NCBI GenBank assembly: GCA_011634665.1
Contig: WAEK01000007.1
Span: 1,138,001-1,202,000 of the forward strand
DNA from: Mortierella sp. BCC40632
Taxonomy: Eukaryota > Mortierellomycota > Mortierellomycetes > Mortierellales > Mortierellaceae
Length of the DNA: 64,000 nucleotides
Reading direction: 5' to 3'
The number at the start of each line of letters is the position of its first letter. Within the stretch, counting starts at the first letter, position 1. Under the pieces are notes generated by a model, which was given only the letters and a program-made list of their open reading frames with translations, was not told the DNA's origin and made no database searches. The position numbers and the translations under genes were made by a program. This document shows, piece by piece, positions 9,841 to 22,365 of the stretch.

Positions 9841-11520
9841 CAGGTAGGTTGTGAAGGCAGCCTACCAGCACCGGAAGGGTGTATTCCATCCCCTTTCCCT
9901 GCTGGATAGTGTTGCTCTCGTGTGGCAAGAAGGGGGGAGGCATAGGATTGAGTGGGAGTGGGAGTGGGGAGGGGAGGAGGAGGAGGAGGAGGAGGAGGGA
10001 GGAGGAGGAGGAGGGATCAAAAATGCAAAGGAAATATGCCCAACAACGGCAAAACATGGTGTGGGCGTGGCCCCGTGGCGGAGGTTGGGAGGGGGGTAGG
10101 GCTCCCCATGGGTGGGGGGCAGGATTACCATGTGGGCATAAGAGGGTATGCTCCGCAAACGGTAGATGGGGAGAGTGTCTTCTCACCAGGGCTGGAGGTT
10201 GGGAAGGAGTTAAGATGCTCTCTCCATGGGAGGGAGGGTAGGATACCAAGCGGGCGTACTCTCTCGGGTAGGTGGGGTGGGGGCGCAAAAAGAGGAAGGT
10301 GAACAGGTGAAGGTAAAGGGAGGAAAGAGGGAGGCAGACAGGTAGGTAGGTGGGTAGGTAGGCGAGTGGGTGGATGCGGGCGAGGTGTGAGAACACACGC
10401 CTCGTGGGGAGGGGGAAGGAGGGAGAGGGGAGGGGATCACCTGGGACTTGGTGCTGTCTAATGTCTCCTCTTATCCTTGGCCACTCTTGTAGATCTGGCC
10501 TCAAGATGTGGTCCACAAGCTGATCCAAGTCGACAACGCAGGATCCAACGGACAAAGGGCCCCATCAGCGCAGACGAACAACAGGACCAGGGTCTTACTA
10601 ATGCCAAGTAATAAACAATAAACAATAGTAATAATAATATATAATATCTTTTGACATCTTGACAACTCTACAGTCCAAAGAACCACCTCATGGTCATCCT
10701 TTTCTTCTAATCCATCTCGGCATCTCTTGGACAGGACAGAGCGCCGTATCATGACCACACGCGGTGATCCTCTTTATGCCAGTGCTCTTTTATCTCTCTC
10801 TCACGCATACAAATCCTCTCTTGACCGTCATATCCTTTATCCAAGTCTTTAATCACTCCATCTCTTTGTCAAAGTCGAGACAAGCGACTCTCCTTCTCTC
10901 AACAACGTGCGGATCAAATCCAACGATTGCGTGAAGACCTTCCAAAAGAGCCAGGCTTTTCCTTTCCTTTTCTTTTCTTTTATGGTCGAGGTTCCTAGGA
11001 ACGAGTACTCCTACGTCATGCCTTCTTCTGTGGCCGACTCGCGGTCATTCTTGTCCTCTTCTTTATGTCTTTGTTCCTCTCTCTCTTCCTTTATCCCTCT
11101 CGCCTTGTTCTTCTCCTTTGTCCCTTCCACCTTGTTCTCCTCTTTTGTCCCTTCCACCTTGTTCTCCTCTTTTGTCCCTTCCGCTTTGTTCTCCTCCTTT
11201 CATTCGCAAAAACCACGAGCCTGTTCTCGAGCCGAGCCGCTCCCGGATGTGTAGCCATTTGTATTGTAATCAGGACCGTGAAAAACAGTTCGTACTCGGT
11301 CTGGACTACGGTTCTGAGTCTAAATGAACATAGAAATTGACATAAACATGTATACAAACTTGGACAGATATGAGCGCCGTGGGCACTGAGCAAACACCAC
11401 CAAGATGTTCAACCAAGACCGACCTCAGACAACAGTCATCTGCCAAGGATTCATGAGTCTCCCTAGGACTGCAATTTCCGACAAGCTCACCTCAAATATT
11501 CTTTACAAAGCACAGCAAAT

Positions 11521-11826
11521 GCCATTTAACTGCCAATTTTTTTTTTTTTTTTTGCTTGCAATCCCACTGCTCTCTCATTGGACAAGGCTTATCCAATCGA
11601 CCGTTTCTCTTGGAAGTCTTGCTCCTATCTCATTGCTAAGACTCACTTACTGAATTGACAATTCGACTACATGCCAACTAAGGACTAAACGTGAGGCATT
11701 TGAGGCGGTTGATATAGGTTCCAACATGAAAGAAAACTTCTCGTTTAAAGCGCATCAGGAATATTTGATTCTATTCACGGAAGCTATATTATCTCTATTG
11801 TCAACACTCTAGACTAGGCTTTTATT
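11521..11826. other. Spacer between inverted repeat and UTP25
   Basis: About 300 bp with a T-tract at 11537-11553. No gene seen; it should contain the UTP25 3' end region. Confidence 0.5.
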
Positions 11827-14800
11827 TTACGTGAAGACAAAGAGATCACGACCCTCTTGTCGACACATGCTCTGGGCTCTCTCGTTACCTACGATCCGCT
11901 GGAGCTTCAAAAGGTCATACTTCGTGAACAGTGCTGTACAGGACATTGCTCTGTCCTCAAAACCTTGAGCTGCAAGATGCTTGGAACGCGACTTTTCGGA
12001 TCCCGCTGTGCCAGCAGGTAGGGCCAGGAGATTCAACAATTCTGGGTAGAACTGTGGATGCTCTGGTAGACCATAGAACGCCAAATGGAACGTACCACGG
12101 ATGTTGTACCGTCTAAAATAATGAAAACGCTCCGTGTACAGCAAAAATGAGACCTCGCCATGGAAAAAACTTGAACGAGCACGCGAGACATTGGCGTTGG
12201 ACGTGTACTCGCTGATTGCTGCAAACGAATACTTGTTCTCAGTAAAGAAATTTCGAAGTCGAACAAAATCGAAATAAGATGGGACAAAGATCATTGTGTG
12301 TGTCTGAGTAAGAGCCGATCGTCGGAGTTGAGGTAACGTTGTGCTGACAAAGTATTCAAATCGACTGTCATCTGCCTGTGCGAGCGTCTTTGCTTCGATA
12401 CGGTTGAAACTCTGTTGAACCATTGGGATCACATCAACGATTGATCCATGCTCATATGCCTGCGTGATTTTCAACTTGCCCGCCACGTTCCGCGAATATT
12501 TCTTGAAGAAAGCGTTGATCTCTGGAGTTTGGAAATTAGAAAAGACCATCGTCTGGCGGACATATTTCGAGCGTCCATCAAGGCACCAGTTACGGATACG
12601 TGAAAAGTCACATCCGTGGCCATCCTTGGGAATGATGTTCATAAAGTCAAAGACAGTCTAGTGATAGCAAGAGCACACATATTTTAGTCGAACCGCAACG
12701 GCACAATCAAGGTTATTCAAGATAAGGCGCTTCAATTTTTTTTGTTACCTCCAAATGATCCCAGTTTTGCATGAGCATGTCATCTGCTTGATCAACAATC
12801 ACAACCTCGACTGATGACAAAAAGTCAAAATCGCGCTTCTTGTCTCCCTCTGCTCCGATGACAGTCTTAAGACCCAAGGGTGAGGCAAGAATTATGTCCG
12901 CAGAATAAAAGTCCGAATACAACTTCATGGTCTTTCGTGTAAATTTAATACCGACTCGGAAGTGATCGTCAATGTTGCCTTTGAATGTCTCCTGGAAGTC
13001 AACTATTGTTTGAAAGAAGAGGAATTTAGAGTCTTGTAAGAACTTGTTTCAAATAGTTTATACATGGGATTTAAGAATATGTCGTGTTGTTCCAAAGATA
13101 TACCTGGGCGATCTTTGGTCCTTGCTGAGAGATCTTCATCTTCTTCGTGGTCAAACTCATCCATAAACCGCTTCTTGTTGTCCTGTTGTGTTGAACCGCT
13201 GAGTGTGATCATGGACTCTACAATATCCACAACTGTATTTTTATATGGCAGGATAATGAGAACTTTTGGACGAGTAAATCCTTGATCCCTATATTCCTTG
13301 ATTTCAACAGAAGGATCTGTGCTCTGCTGTTGGCGCTGAAGCTTTGAAGTGTTCTTCAGAATACGATCACGAGTTTTGTAGATATGATTCAGAGCATGTA
13401 GCACGTAAAGATTGCGAATCTCCTGAGCGTTCTGGACACTCCTGTTGGTGAAGAGGATATCCCGGTATTCGTTGACTGGTTCAACCAAAGCCTGCTGCAG
13501 AGGGGTAAAGAGTTTGGACTTTTTGGCATCTCCTGACTCTTGGATTGTTGGTTCATTGAAATCTTCCCAATGCAGTTGGAGGCGTTGTTTGATCTAGTCG
13601 ATGTTGAAGCAAAGTGTTGTTCATATAGTGTTAGATTCAGAGTTTATGCTTCTCCATGACCGCTCTCTAATCGAATCACAGACTCAAGCTGAAAATACAA
13701 CTTACAGAGAGAGACTCCAGATCCAGTGCCTTCTTTTTGGGCTTGTTATTTTTGGGCTTCCCTTCTACATTGTCAACGTCAAATTTCTCGACCCTCTTCA
13801 AGGCCGGGTCTTCATATGAATCGCACTTCCATTTGTTTCCAGGAAGCTCGACAACGGCCACTTTGGGAGCCAAGCCGGAAGTGATCTGATCGTTAAAGTG
13901 CCGCTCAAAGTTGTCATCTAATTCAGTCAAGCGGGTAGTATGTTAGCACAAAGCAATAGATATCAAAAAATGGATAACAACTTGAAAGAGGCCTTCTCAG
14001 CCAAAAAGCATACTTGTCTTTAAGAAGTGCTCCTCGTCATCAGAGTCTTCTTCAATATCTTCTTCCTCGGCAAGAGCTTTGATGTCCTCTTCCTCAGCAC
14101 TGTCCTCTCCTTCTTCAGTTTTTTCAGCAGAGTCATCATCTAACTCCTCAGTCATATCGACATTCTCCTCATCCTCTTCATCAAGACCATCATCTTCGTC
14201 ATCATCATCCATGCCGTCGAGTGCCTTCAAATATCCTTTGCCATGCTTTTTGATCAAAGCCTTCCTCTCAGCTTCTGTCAGAGTCACCACTATTTTGGAT
14301 GATTTAGCAAAGTCTCATGTCAGCAAGTATGGCCATGCTTCACTTTCCACCATAGAACAACACCCTGTTGCTTGGGAGTGAGTAAGAAAGCCTACCTTCT
14401 TCTTCAGCCTCTGGCTCCTCATCATCGTCCATATCCTCAAGACCTTCTTCCTCAATTTTCCTCTTCTTCCAGTCGTCCTGGCGCTTTGAGGACTTTCTCA
14501 GAGCACCAACAAGCTTACTGAATGCTGAACGCTTGTTAAGTTTATATTCATCCACATCGTTGTCTTCCTCGTCTCCTGACAATTCTCGATCTCGTTTCAG
14601 CTTTTCCTCATAGTCTAGATCGGACTCTTTGATAACCTTGCGGGTGGAGCTATTCCAGAGCATAGATTATAATACGTTGGGAAAAATTAATACCTAGGCC
14701 TAGGCTTTGATTCAAATAGAGATGCCAATCTCCCAGCCTAGTACGCAAAGGAGCCTTACCCAAATCGATCCGTGTCATCGTCATCGAAAGCCTGTGGCAC

Positions 14801-14950
14801 AAGCTCTCCGTACTCCTCCATCATCTCACGTTCCTTGCGACTCAGCTGTCCAAACTTCTTAGGTTTTTTGCTTTCCTCAGCTGTCGCCGTGGTGGTGCCT
14901 CGGCCTGAAACACGGCCTGCGGTCTTCTTTTTTGCCATCTTTTTTACCAT
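11827..14950 (-). CDS. UTP25: U3 snoRNA-associated protein 25 (SSU processome)
   Basis: Seven exons (14950-14760, 14649-14396, 14289-14014, 13917-13706, 13593-13104, 13002-12749, 12657-11827) encode 835 aa. Utp25 (Digestive-organ-expansion-factor family) is a nucleolar component of the small-subunit processome needed for early 18S pre-rRNA cleavage; it has a degenerate DEAD-box helicase fold. The N-terminal third is acidic and Lys-rich. The rest shows family marks: [61 protein letters not shown] (where helicases have DEAD), [13 protein letters not shown] and [11 protein letters not shown]. Slightly longer than the yeast protein (about 720 aa) because of the acidic region. Each join gives continuous family sequence. 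The start is the first ATG of a short basic N-terminus; a second ATG lies four codons on. Divergent from the rRNA methyltransferase gene. Confidence 0.93.
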
Positions 14951-15253
14951 TGTGTCGAAGAATGCGCTGTATAGAAGTTGGACCTTGAAAGTACTCTGAG
15001 CAGATGACCTGTCTTCTCTCTATGTGAATCTGCCTTTGGTGTAGACGAGGTGCTGAAGAGTCTCACAATGGGAGCAGGTTGACGAAAGAGAGTTCGCTTG
15101 AAATGCCAAAAAAGAAGCTGCCCTTGTTTGTTTTGTACAAGCCAAAGGTGGCGGCGGCGGTCGTGACTGACTTTTTTTTTTTTTTTTTTTTTTTTGTGGT
15201 TGAAGGGCCGAGAGGTCAGGATTGTTCATGTCTCCCAAAGGCGACTCTACTCA
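14951..15253. promoter_or_regulatory. Shared divergent promoter of UTP25 and the BMT6-like gene
   Basis: The 303 bp between the two start codons must serve both genes. A T-tract of about 25 (15171-15195) lies about 60-85 bp upstream of the methyltransferase ATG and 220-245 bp from that of UTP25. Long dA/dT tracts disfavour nucleosomes. I see no TATA box with confidence. Confidence 0.6.
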
Positions 15254-16555
15254 ATGGACAAGAAGGCAAACGCATATGACCCAAAGAAGGCGCTCAGGAC
15301 AGTCTTTGGCAACAGCCCTGACCAACGTAGGCCATAGACAATGAAATCAAGCAGGAGCAAATGTAGCCATCTTCATTCTCATGTCCTTTTGACTAACTCC
15401 CTCTCTCCCTCCCCATTTCTACCTGACTTTCCTTTCTATGCCACACTCGCTCTAGACATCCTGAACGTTGTCAGAGAGTCGTGCCAGGAGGCTTTCAGTC
15501 TTCCGTCATTCAACACAACCCTCCAGACTATCAAATCTCACTTCTTTGATCGAAACTATGACGCCGTGTTTCAGAACCCTGAACATTTACCTGTTTACTC
15601 GGCTCGCTACGCGCCCAGTCGAGCACTGTGCTACTATCACCTCTTTCTGGAGCATCCAGTTCTGATGAAAATCCTAGAGGGAGGGCCATCAAATATTCTT
15701 TGCATTGGATCAGGAGCCGGAAGCGAACTTGTTGGTATCACTGCTGCCATGGTACATGCTAACCCTGTTCCCAAGATCAAAAAGAAAAAGGCAGTCTCAA
15801 AGACTCAGGACAAAGTCGAATCCCAGGAGGAAGTGAGTAAACAGCAAGAGACCGATCAAAGCAAAGAGGTATTTGCCTCTGTAGAGCCCGTGAACGAGGC
15901 ACCCCAACCATCACAGGAGGCTGTCCCATCAGAAAAGGACCATGACACCAACACGCTCGGAATGGAGAAACTTTCTGTGGAGGAAGGAGCCGCAGACCCC
16001 ACTACAGCATCAGAAGCGACTGGCTCTCCGATCACAACTATCTCCAAGAAAAAAGGCAAGTCAAACAGGCACCGGGTCACCATTGTCATGCAGGATTATG
16101 TGGACTGGTCTCCCATCCTTACTCCAATGGAAGATGTCATTCGACGTCAGATGGCTCTGGGACCTGAGAGACTAAAGTGCGAGACCGAGGTTGGAAATGT
16201 CCTGGATCTGTCACCGTCGCTGCTGGAAAGAATTGCCAAGACAGATCTGATCACATTTATGTTTGTCCTCAACGAGCTCTTCCAGGACAAGAAAAGGACC
16301 ATGTTGCTTGTAGCCAAGATTGTTGCAGCTATGCCTTCAGGTGCTCATATGTTGGTCGTCGATAGCGCAGGATCGTTCTCGAATCTGAGGGTGGGCGAGC
16401 GGGTGTACATGGTCTATATGCTACTAGATCATCTCAGGGATCTTGAAATTGTCTATCAGGATGACTCGACTTGGTACCGGTGTCCACCTACAGTGACTTA
16501 TCCACTTAAGCTAGAGAACATGCGGCATTTCATTCGCATTTATAAGAAGCTATAG
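15254..16555 (+). CDS. BMT6: BMT6-like 25S rRNA (uridine-N3)-methyltransferase
   Basis: Two exons, 15254-15326 and 15456-16555, encode 390 aa. The family (PF11312, yeast Bmt6, which methylates U2843 of 25S rRNA) is a SAM-dependent Rossmann methyltransferase. Exon 1 gives the typical basic start with DPKKALRTVFG. After the join come HILNVVRES, ARYAPSRALCYY and the SAM-binding glycine motif NILCIGSGAGSEL at about aa 104-116, then a charged insert (about 140-220), VIMQDYVDW, LITFMFVLNELF and a C-terminal MRHFIRIYKKL. The long unspliced frame beginning at 15341 was not used because its first 38 residues are intron read-through with a good TCTAG acceptor. No in-frame ATG exists upstream of 15254 before a stop, though an extra 5' exon cannot be excluded. 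Size matches yeast Bmt6 (365 aa). Confidence 0.85.
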
Positions 16556-16594
16556 AGTCTGATCAACCAACAATACATACCCTTGTCTCAACTT

Positions 16595-16613
16595 TTGTGT
16601 GTGTGTGTGTGTG
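16595..16613. repeat. GT microsatellite
   Basis: About nine GT units in the 138-bp convergent spacer between the methyltransferase and MOD5. Confidence 0.8.
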
Positions 16614-16693
16614 CTGTCAATTCTATTTTATAGCCACAGATACGAATATTTATTTCTAATGGCTCTAAAAAGAATAGGTGTATAACTACTCCT

Positions 16694-19374
16694 TTACTGG
16701 CTAGAGCTTTTTGTGTCTGCTGGATCTAGTTTTTGGATTTTTGGAGGTTTAGGCCGGTCCACCTCATCCTCACTCTTATTCGACTCGCTATTGTCAGTGG
16801 CGCCGCTACTGGTACTTTTATGATTGGTCTCCTTTAGAAGCCCTTCCAGTCTCCTCTTTTTGTACTCCTGTGCCTTGAAGAACCACCAGTTGTCCCCATC
16901 TCGTTCCATTTCTGTCTTGGAGGTCTTCATCCTTCTATGGAGTTTTGACTTGAGATGTTGTTCCCAGCCAGTTGGACCATGGACTATCACGGGTGAGGGG
17001 AGAGGTTCTGTCGACCCTGGTGCCACCGATCTATTGTGCATGAGCTGCTGCATTTCTGTACAGAGTGTGCACTCTTTCTTTTCCCAAGCTTCGAGTGCTC
17101 CAATAGCACTATAGAATCGTAATAAAATCATTTGAGTTCAGGCGATAGGCTTTAATATTTCAAGAAGTCTTACGAGGCTGTAGATGGTTCACACTTACTC
17201 ATTACTCCGTTGTGGAACTAGCATCTCCTTTGCATATTGACAGACACTCTCAGGATCTGGTAATGGATTTCCAGCAAAAAAATCTAAGACAACGCCACGA
17301 CCAAAAGAATATTAACACGATATCTCGGCGACCGATTTCCAATCAAATTCAGTTTGTGGGAAGCCTTTGTGTCATTTACCTTTGGCGATGGTGATGGCAA
17401 CATCACTAACGTTTTGCTTCCATGTTTCCAGCGCTAACATATCAACATGGCAGAGTTAGTTGATTTGGTCATAATACAAGTAGGACATGATGGCAGTTCG
17501 AAAGCAGTCAAATGAATCCAAGGTTCGTACAGGTAGCATCGAGTATATAGATTTTTACGTCCTTTTCTCGACAGAGTGGAAGCAGCTTGTTTCGAATCCA
17601 CAGAACCTGTCTTTTGGCGTACTGTCGTGTCTTGATTTTCATTATTTCTGTACATTCTGCCTTTAGTGCCTCTAGTTCCTTGGAATCTGTACTCACTTAT
17701 TAGAATGACTGAATGCGCGCTAGAAAAAAAAAAACCGGCAACGACATTGGTTAAGCTTTATGGTAAATACCTGTCGCCTTGCCGTCTGCTATAGCATTCT
17801 CTAATGCTGTGAAGTAGGAGTCAAACTCTTTGTACCCTATAAGCAGCATTAAGAAAAGCATCTTATCTTTAGATAAAGGTCTAAAAAAGGTGTCAATAAA
17901 TGGTATGTTTTGAAGTTCATTAGGCTACCAATTGCTTGCCAGATTCCACGCTCGTAGTCAGTCTCTGGGCCAATGTTTTTCCTCATTCCTTGAATTTCGT
18001 CAAACAGACCACCCTGTCGGTACCGAAAGCAAGGAAGAAAATACAATGAGCATCCGTTAGTGTTTAAACAAGAATAGAATCAAAAGCCTCAACGCTGACA
18101 AGTGGATACGAACTTTGATCATCTTGTCCACTCTTGTATCAAGTCGAGCGTTCAGAACATCTGGTGCGGAGTAAACCCAAAAGATACATGCCGGCATCCT
18201 ATCCAACAATAACTATATTAGTCATGCCTGTTGCAACTATCTGCAACCATCTCAAGGCTGTTAAGCTTACCGCAGGCGATCGACCTCCTGTGTTGAGTGC
18301 TGCTTTCTGATTAAGTCACTCTGCTTATGCCCTGTCTCGAAATAGACCTGTTGGCGATGATTAGACTTTCTTGGTACATTGACATTTATCCGGTCCGAAT
18401 TCATTGCAGAGCTCTGCTTAGATAGAATCAGGTATTCATACTTGAAGAGATCGTGAAATCTTTCTGCGATCGTTCTCATGCCACTTATTGGCCATGATCG
18501 GATCAACTTCCTGGAGCTTCTTGTAGAGCGTAGGTGTATCTGAATCCCGCAAAAAGGCGTCGTGTGGCTTTTCAGTCTCCTTAGTGGACCCTACGTTTGT
18601 CTCCGCATCTCCTTCGTCGTCCGTGATAGTTCCAACATCTTTTTTGGTGTCCAAGAGTGTGTCCTTCCAGAGTAGTGACTGGATATAGTAATGGGTGCCC
18701 CCAACAACAACAGGTAGATGATCCCGATCATGGATTTCCTTAATCTGTAGTACAACGAAAGGACACTGGGTTATGCTCGGCCCAAATGTGCTTTATCTTG
18801 ATGGATCATTAATTTGCCATGAAAAATACATACAAGTTTCAAAGCATCCGCCTTAAAGTCGAGTACAGAATACTCTTTATCCATTGACATAAAGTCCATG
18901 AGATGGTGTACAACTCCTTCGCGCTCCTCGACAGGCATTTTGTTAGTGATAATGTCAAGCCCTTTGTAGACCTAGAGTGATGCCTCGGGTTAGAGTCTTT
19001 TTGTCGTCAGCATTGAGAGTCGGGGAAGGGGGAGAGGGAGTGTGAAAATATGTCAGAACGAATACCTGTAGGGCATCTGCATTAATGACCTCTCCTTGAA
19101 GTTCCTTTGAAAGCTGGATCGACAGATCGGATTTGCCAACCCCAGTCGTTCCTATGACAGCGATGACTCCAGGATCCATCCTTTGTATAAGAGTGGAGTA
19201 CAAGAGTGGTGCAAGCTTCGGCACTTTCGTGGTATGACGGAGCACTGAGGACTGACAAAAATATGAACACGGCTGGAATCGAGGTGTGTTCACGAATGAA
19301 AAGCGACTATTGGCCGAGAAGAATGTCCCCAGAGTGAATGATGTCCCGCGTGCAATTACTGACCCACAAAGCAT
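16694..19374 (-). CDS. MOD5: tRNA dimethylallyltransferase
   Basis: Eleven exons (19374-19066, 18971-18834, 18744-18442, 18347-18271, 18198-18114, 18013-17929, 17836-17771, 17686-17531, 17433-17380, 17283-17199, 17108-16694) encode 590 aa. The enzyme transfers dimethylallyl from DMAPP to A37 of tRNAs reading UNN codons. Seen: P-loop GTTGVGKS (aa 75-82), [99 protein letters not shown], and a C-terminal C2H2 finger starting at CTLC with a HLKSKLH helix. A 65-residue N-terminal extension, rich in Ser/Arg/Thr and without acidic residues, precedes a second ATG (19179) that sits right before the catalytic core. This fits a mitochondrial presequence with an internal cytosolic start, as known for yeast Mod5. 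Longer than yeast Mod5 (428 aa), partly through an acidic insert in exon 3. Confidence 0.93.
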
Positions 19375-19830
19375 GCTCTTGTCGATTGTTGTCACTATCC
19401 CTGTCCGTTCTAACTTTCCTGACTCCCTTAGCGCGCTGTGTGTGTGTCTCCCTTCTCTCTCTCTCTCTCTCTCTTTTTTTTTTTTACTATGGGCGACATA
19501 GTTTCTACGACTTTGAATCCGGTGACCATTCTTGTCACCTGATTTCATATCCTGTCCCCATGCAGAAAACTGAGAAGGAGCCCCATGACCACGGTTCATT
19601 ACGCGCACCCATCGACACACTCAAACGCCTCCACATTCCTCAAAAACAGCAACGAGGCAGGAGAAATCGTCGTTTACCTCTCCCTAGGGACCCATTTCGA
19701 CCCACCAGCATTTTGCCCTGAGTCGAAAATCAGCCATCCCTATCCAACATCTCTCCCTTCCAATTCATCCCCTTGTAATCAACCTTTACACCTGCGATCA
19801 TTCGACTATCAGTCGACCACTGTCAGCACC
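19375..19830. promoter_or_regulatory. Divergent promoter of MOD5 and VPH1
   Basis: 456 bp between the two start codons. It contains a CT-repeat/T-tract (about 19456-19485) and C-rich stretches near the VPH1 side. Open frames of 70-170 codons crossing it have no family resemblance. No TATA box recognised. Confidence 0.55.
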
Positions 19831-22333
19831 ATGGCCGAATCTACCCTCTTCCGATCGGAAGAGATGTCGCTGATTCAGCTGTATATCCCAGCTGAAGTTG
19901 CCCAGCAGACTGTTTCTGAGCTGGGTGAGCTTGGTCTCGTCCAATTTCGCGACGTATGTCTCTCTTCTGTCGTCCAATGGAGGGATTCGACTTTTATTTT
20001 TGCTCAACCCAGTCTCTACAGACGCAGACACCATCCAATTGCAGCTGCGGAAAATAAAAGCTCTAACAAGTGTTTGCTTTTTCAAATCTTCATGCCTTAG
20101 CTCAACCCCGATGTCAATGCATTTCAGCGCGCGTTCGTGGGCGATATTAGACGATTTGACGAAATGGAACGCCAGCTCCGTAAGGACATACTCATTCTGC
20201 CTCTTGGCCTTTAATTGTTAAGCGTGACAGCCAGCTGGTTTCCCCCCTTTTTTCGGTTCTGACAGTCTCTATCCTTTGTTTGGTCGACTTTGCATGATCG
20301 CGTGTACGCCGTACCTGAATATGATAGGCTTCTTCACGTCATTGATTGTCAAGGCAGAGATCCCTATCCGCCCCTCTGTCACCTCATCGTACCTCACGCG
20401 TGCCCGCTCGCGCCAGGAGCTGGACGACCTCGAGGAGCGCTTGTTGGAGCATGAGAATCGTCTACTGCAGATGAACAACTCGTACGAAAACATGCAGCGA
20501 CGCTACCTCGAGTTGACTGAGCTCAAGCATGTTCTTCGCGAGACTGAAGAGTTCTTCAGTGAGGTAACCACATTCTTTAGAATACTACTTGCCATGACTT
20601 GCTGATCTCTAAACCAATTGCTGATTATTCTATTATCCTATTTCCTTGAAAACACTACAGGCTGTATCGCACCAGGATGACATCCGTCACTCATTTGATG
20701 AGCCCACTGCGCCATTGTTGGAGGACCTGGAAGCAGGACCCCCACAAGAGACGCATAGTGGTAGCCCGAACCTCGGCAATGTCACCGGTGTCATTCCCCG
20801 CAACAAGATACAGACTTTTGAACGTATCCTCTGGCGCTCGCTCCGCGGCAACTTGTTCATGAACACAGCCGAAATCGAAGAGCCTATCATCGACCCTTCG
20901 ACCGACGTTGTCGTCGAAAAGAACGCGTTTATTATCTTTGCACATGGTCGTGAGATCCTCACCAAGATCCGAAAGATTGCAGAATCTCTTGGTGCGACTC
21001 TCTACCCCATCGACCCTTCTGCTGAGCGTCGCCAAGAGGCATTGGTGGATGTTATTCGCAGGATTGACGAGTTCAACTCAGTCCTGGTCAACACCACCCA
21101 GACTCGTCATCAGGAGCTGATGCGCATCTCGGAGAATCTGACTGCGTGGATGACCGTTGTGAAGAAGGAAAAGGCAACGTATCATACCTTGAACCATTTC
21201 AACTATGACACCAATCGCCGATGCCTGATTGCTGAGGGCTGGTGCCCCACCAATGAGATTAACAACATCCAGGCTGCCCTGCGAGGTGTGACAGAGCGAT
21301 CCGGCTCGATGGTCCCTTCGATCCTCAACGAACTGCGTACCCACCGAGAGCCCCCTACGTTCCACAAGACGAACAAGTTCACCTCTGGATTCCAGGCTAT
21401 TGTTGATGCCTATGGTATGGCCCGTTACCGTGAGGTCAACCCTGGTTTGTTCACCATCATCTCCTTCCCATTCCTTTTTGCCGTCATGTTCGGTGATGTT
21501 GGTCACGGTCTTTTGGTGCTTATCCTTGGTGCATATCTGGTGCTGAATGAGCGCAAGCTTGCAAGTGTCGAAGACGAGGTTAGTAAAAGGACTTGCGTTT
21601 ACGCTCATGTTCACTTTCTTTCTATTTCAACTAAATCAGCCTTCTCGGAGCAGAGCCCTATAATACTAATGTCTAATTTCTAATTTCTACACTGCAATAG
21701 ATGTTCGGGATGGTCTTTGGAGGACGTTACATCGTCCTGTTGATGGGTGCTTTCTCAATTTTCACCGGCATGATGTACAACGATATCTTCTCTCGATCCC
21801 TCCCTTGGTTCCAGACTGGATGGCACTTTACCATCCCCGATGACTACAAAGAAGGAACGCCTATTATTGCCGAACCCAATGGCCACACATATCCTTTCGG
21901 TATTGATTACGCATGGCACGGAACTGAGAACTACTTGCTCTTCACCAATTCTTACAAGATGAAGATGTCGGTCATTCTCGGAGTCATCCATATGTCATTT
22001 GGTATCTGCATGGTTTTCTACAATGCCAGATTTTTCCGCAAGCCTATCGATGTCTATGGTGGATTCATTCCTCAGATGCTTTTCATGCAGTGCCTTTTTG
22101 GTTACTTGGTGGTGATGATCGTGTACAAGTGGTCCGTGGATTGGTTCGCACGCGATGCTGCTGGTCACCTCATCCACAACGCCCCGCCCAGTTTGTTGAA
22201 CACGATGATCTACATGTTCCTGACTCCAGGTTCCGTCCAGCCAGCAGATAAACTCTATCCTGGACAGGTAGGGCAACATACGAGTTCTCCAAACGTTGAC
22301 TTGTTTGTGGTATTATTCAGAGGTTAACTTTTG

Positions 22334-22365
<32 letters not shown>

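Larger units (their letters stand above)
7713..11520 (-). repeat. Right arm of the giant inverted repeat
   Basis: Reverse-complement partner of 3531-7343, 3808 bp against 3813 bp. It is not an exact copy. The TTC array has about 47 units against about 45, an A-run in the Lys/Glu-rich open frame is one base shorter (which breaks that frame here), and 10008-10058 differs at many positions from its partner near 4998-5045. Flanking DNA outside 11520 is unrelated to that left of 3531. Beyond it lies the 3' end of UTP25. Confidence 0.95.

Noticed and set aside
9230..10620. Possible spliced gene in the right arm: strong GTAAGT donor at about 9268 and an acceptor at about 10493 leading to a short open exon
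   Set aside because: The implied intron of over 1.2 kb is about ten times the local norm, the upstream exon is microsatellite, and the peptide has no recognisable family.
3531..11520. Sequencing artefact: palindromic read chimera
   Set aside because: Such chimeras have essentially no loop and identical arms apart from random errors. Here the loop is 369 bp of unique sequence and the arms carry clustered true substitutions. Not fully excluded without reads.
3531..11520. Classical DNA transposon with long terminal inverted repeats
   Set aside because: No transposase frame, no flanking target duplication at 3520-3531 or 11520-11531, and a core too short to code for one.
15341..15455. Start of the rRNA methyltransferase at 15341 as in the longest frame
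   Set aside because: The first 38 residues are intron sequence; the upstream exon at 15254-15326 gives the conserved KKALRTVFG start and joins in frame.
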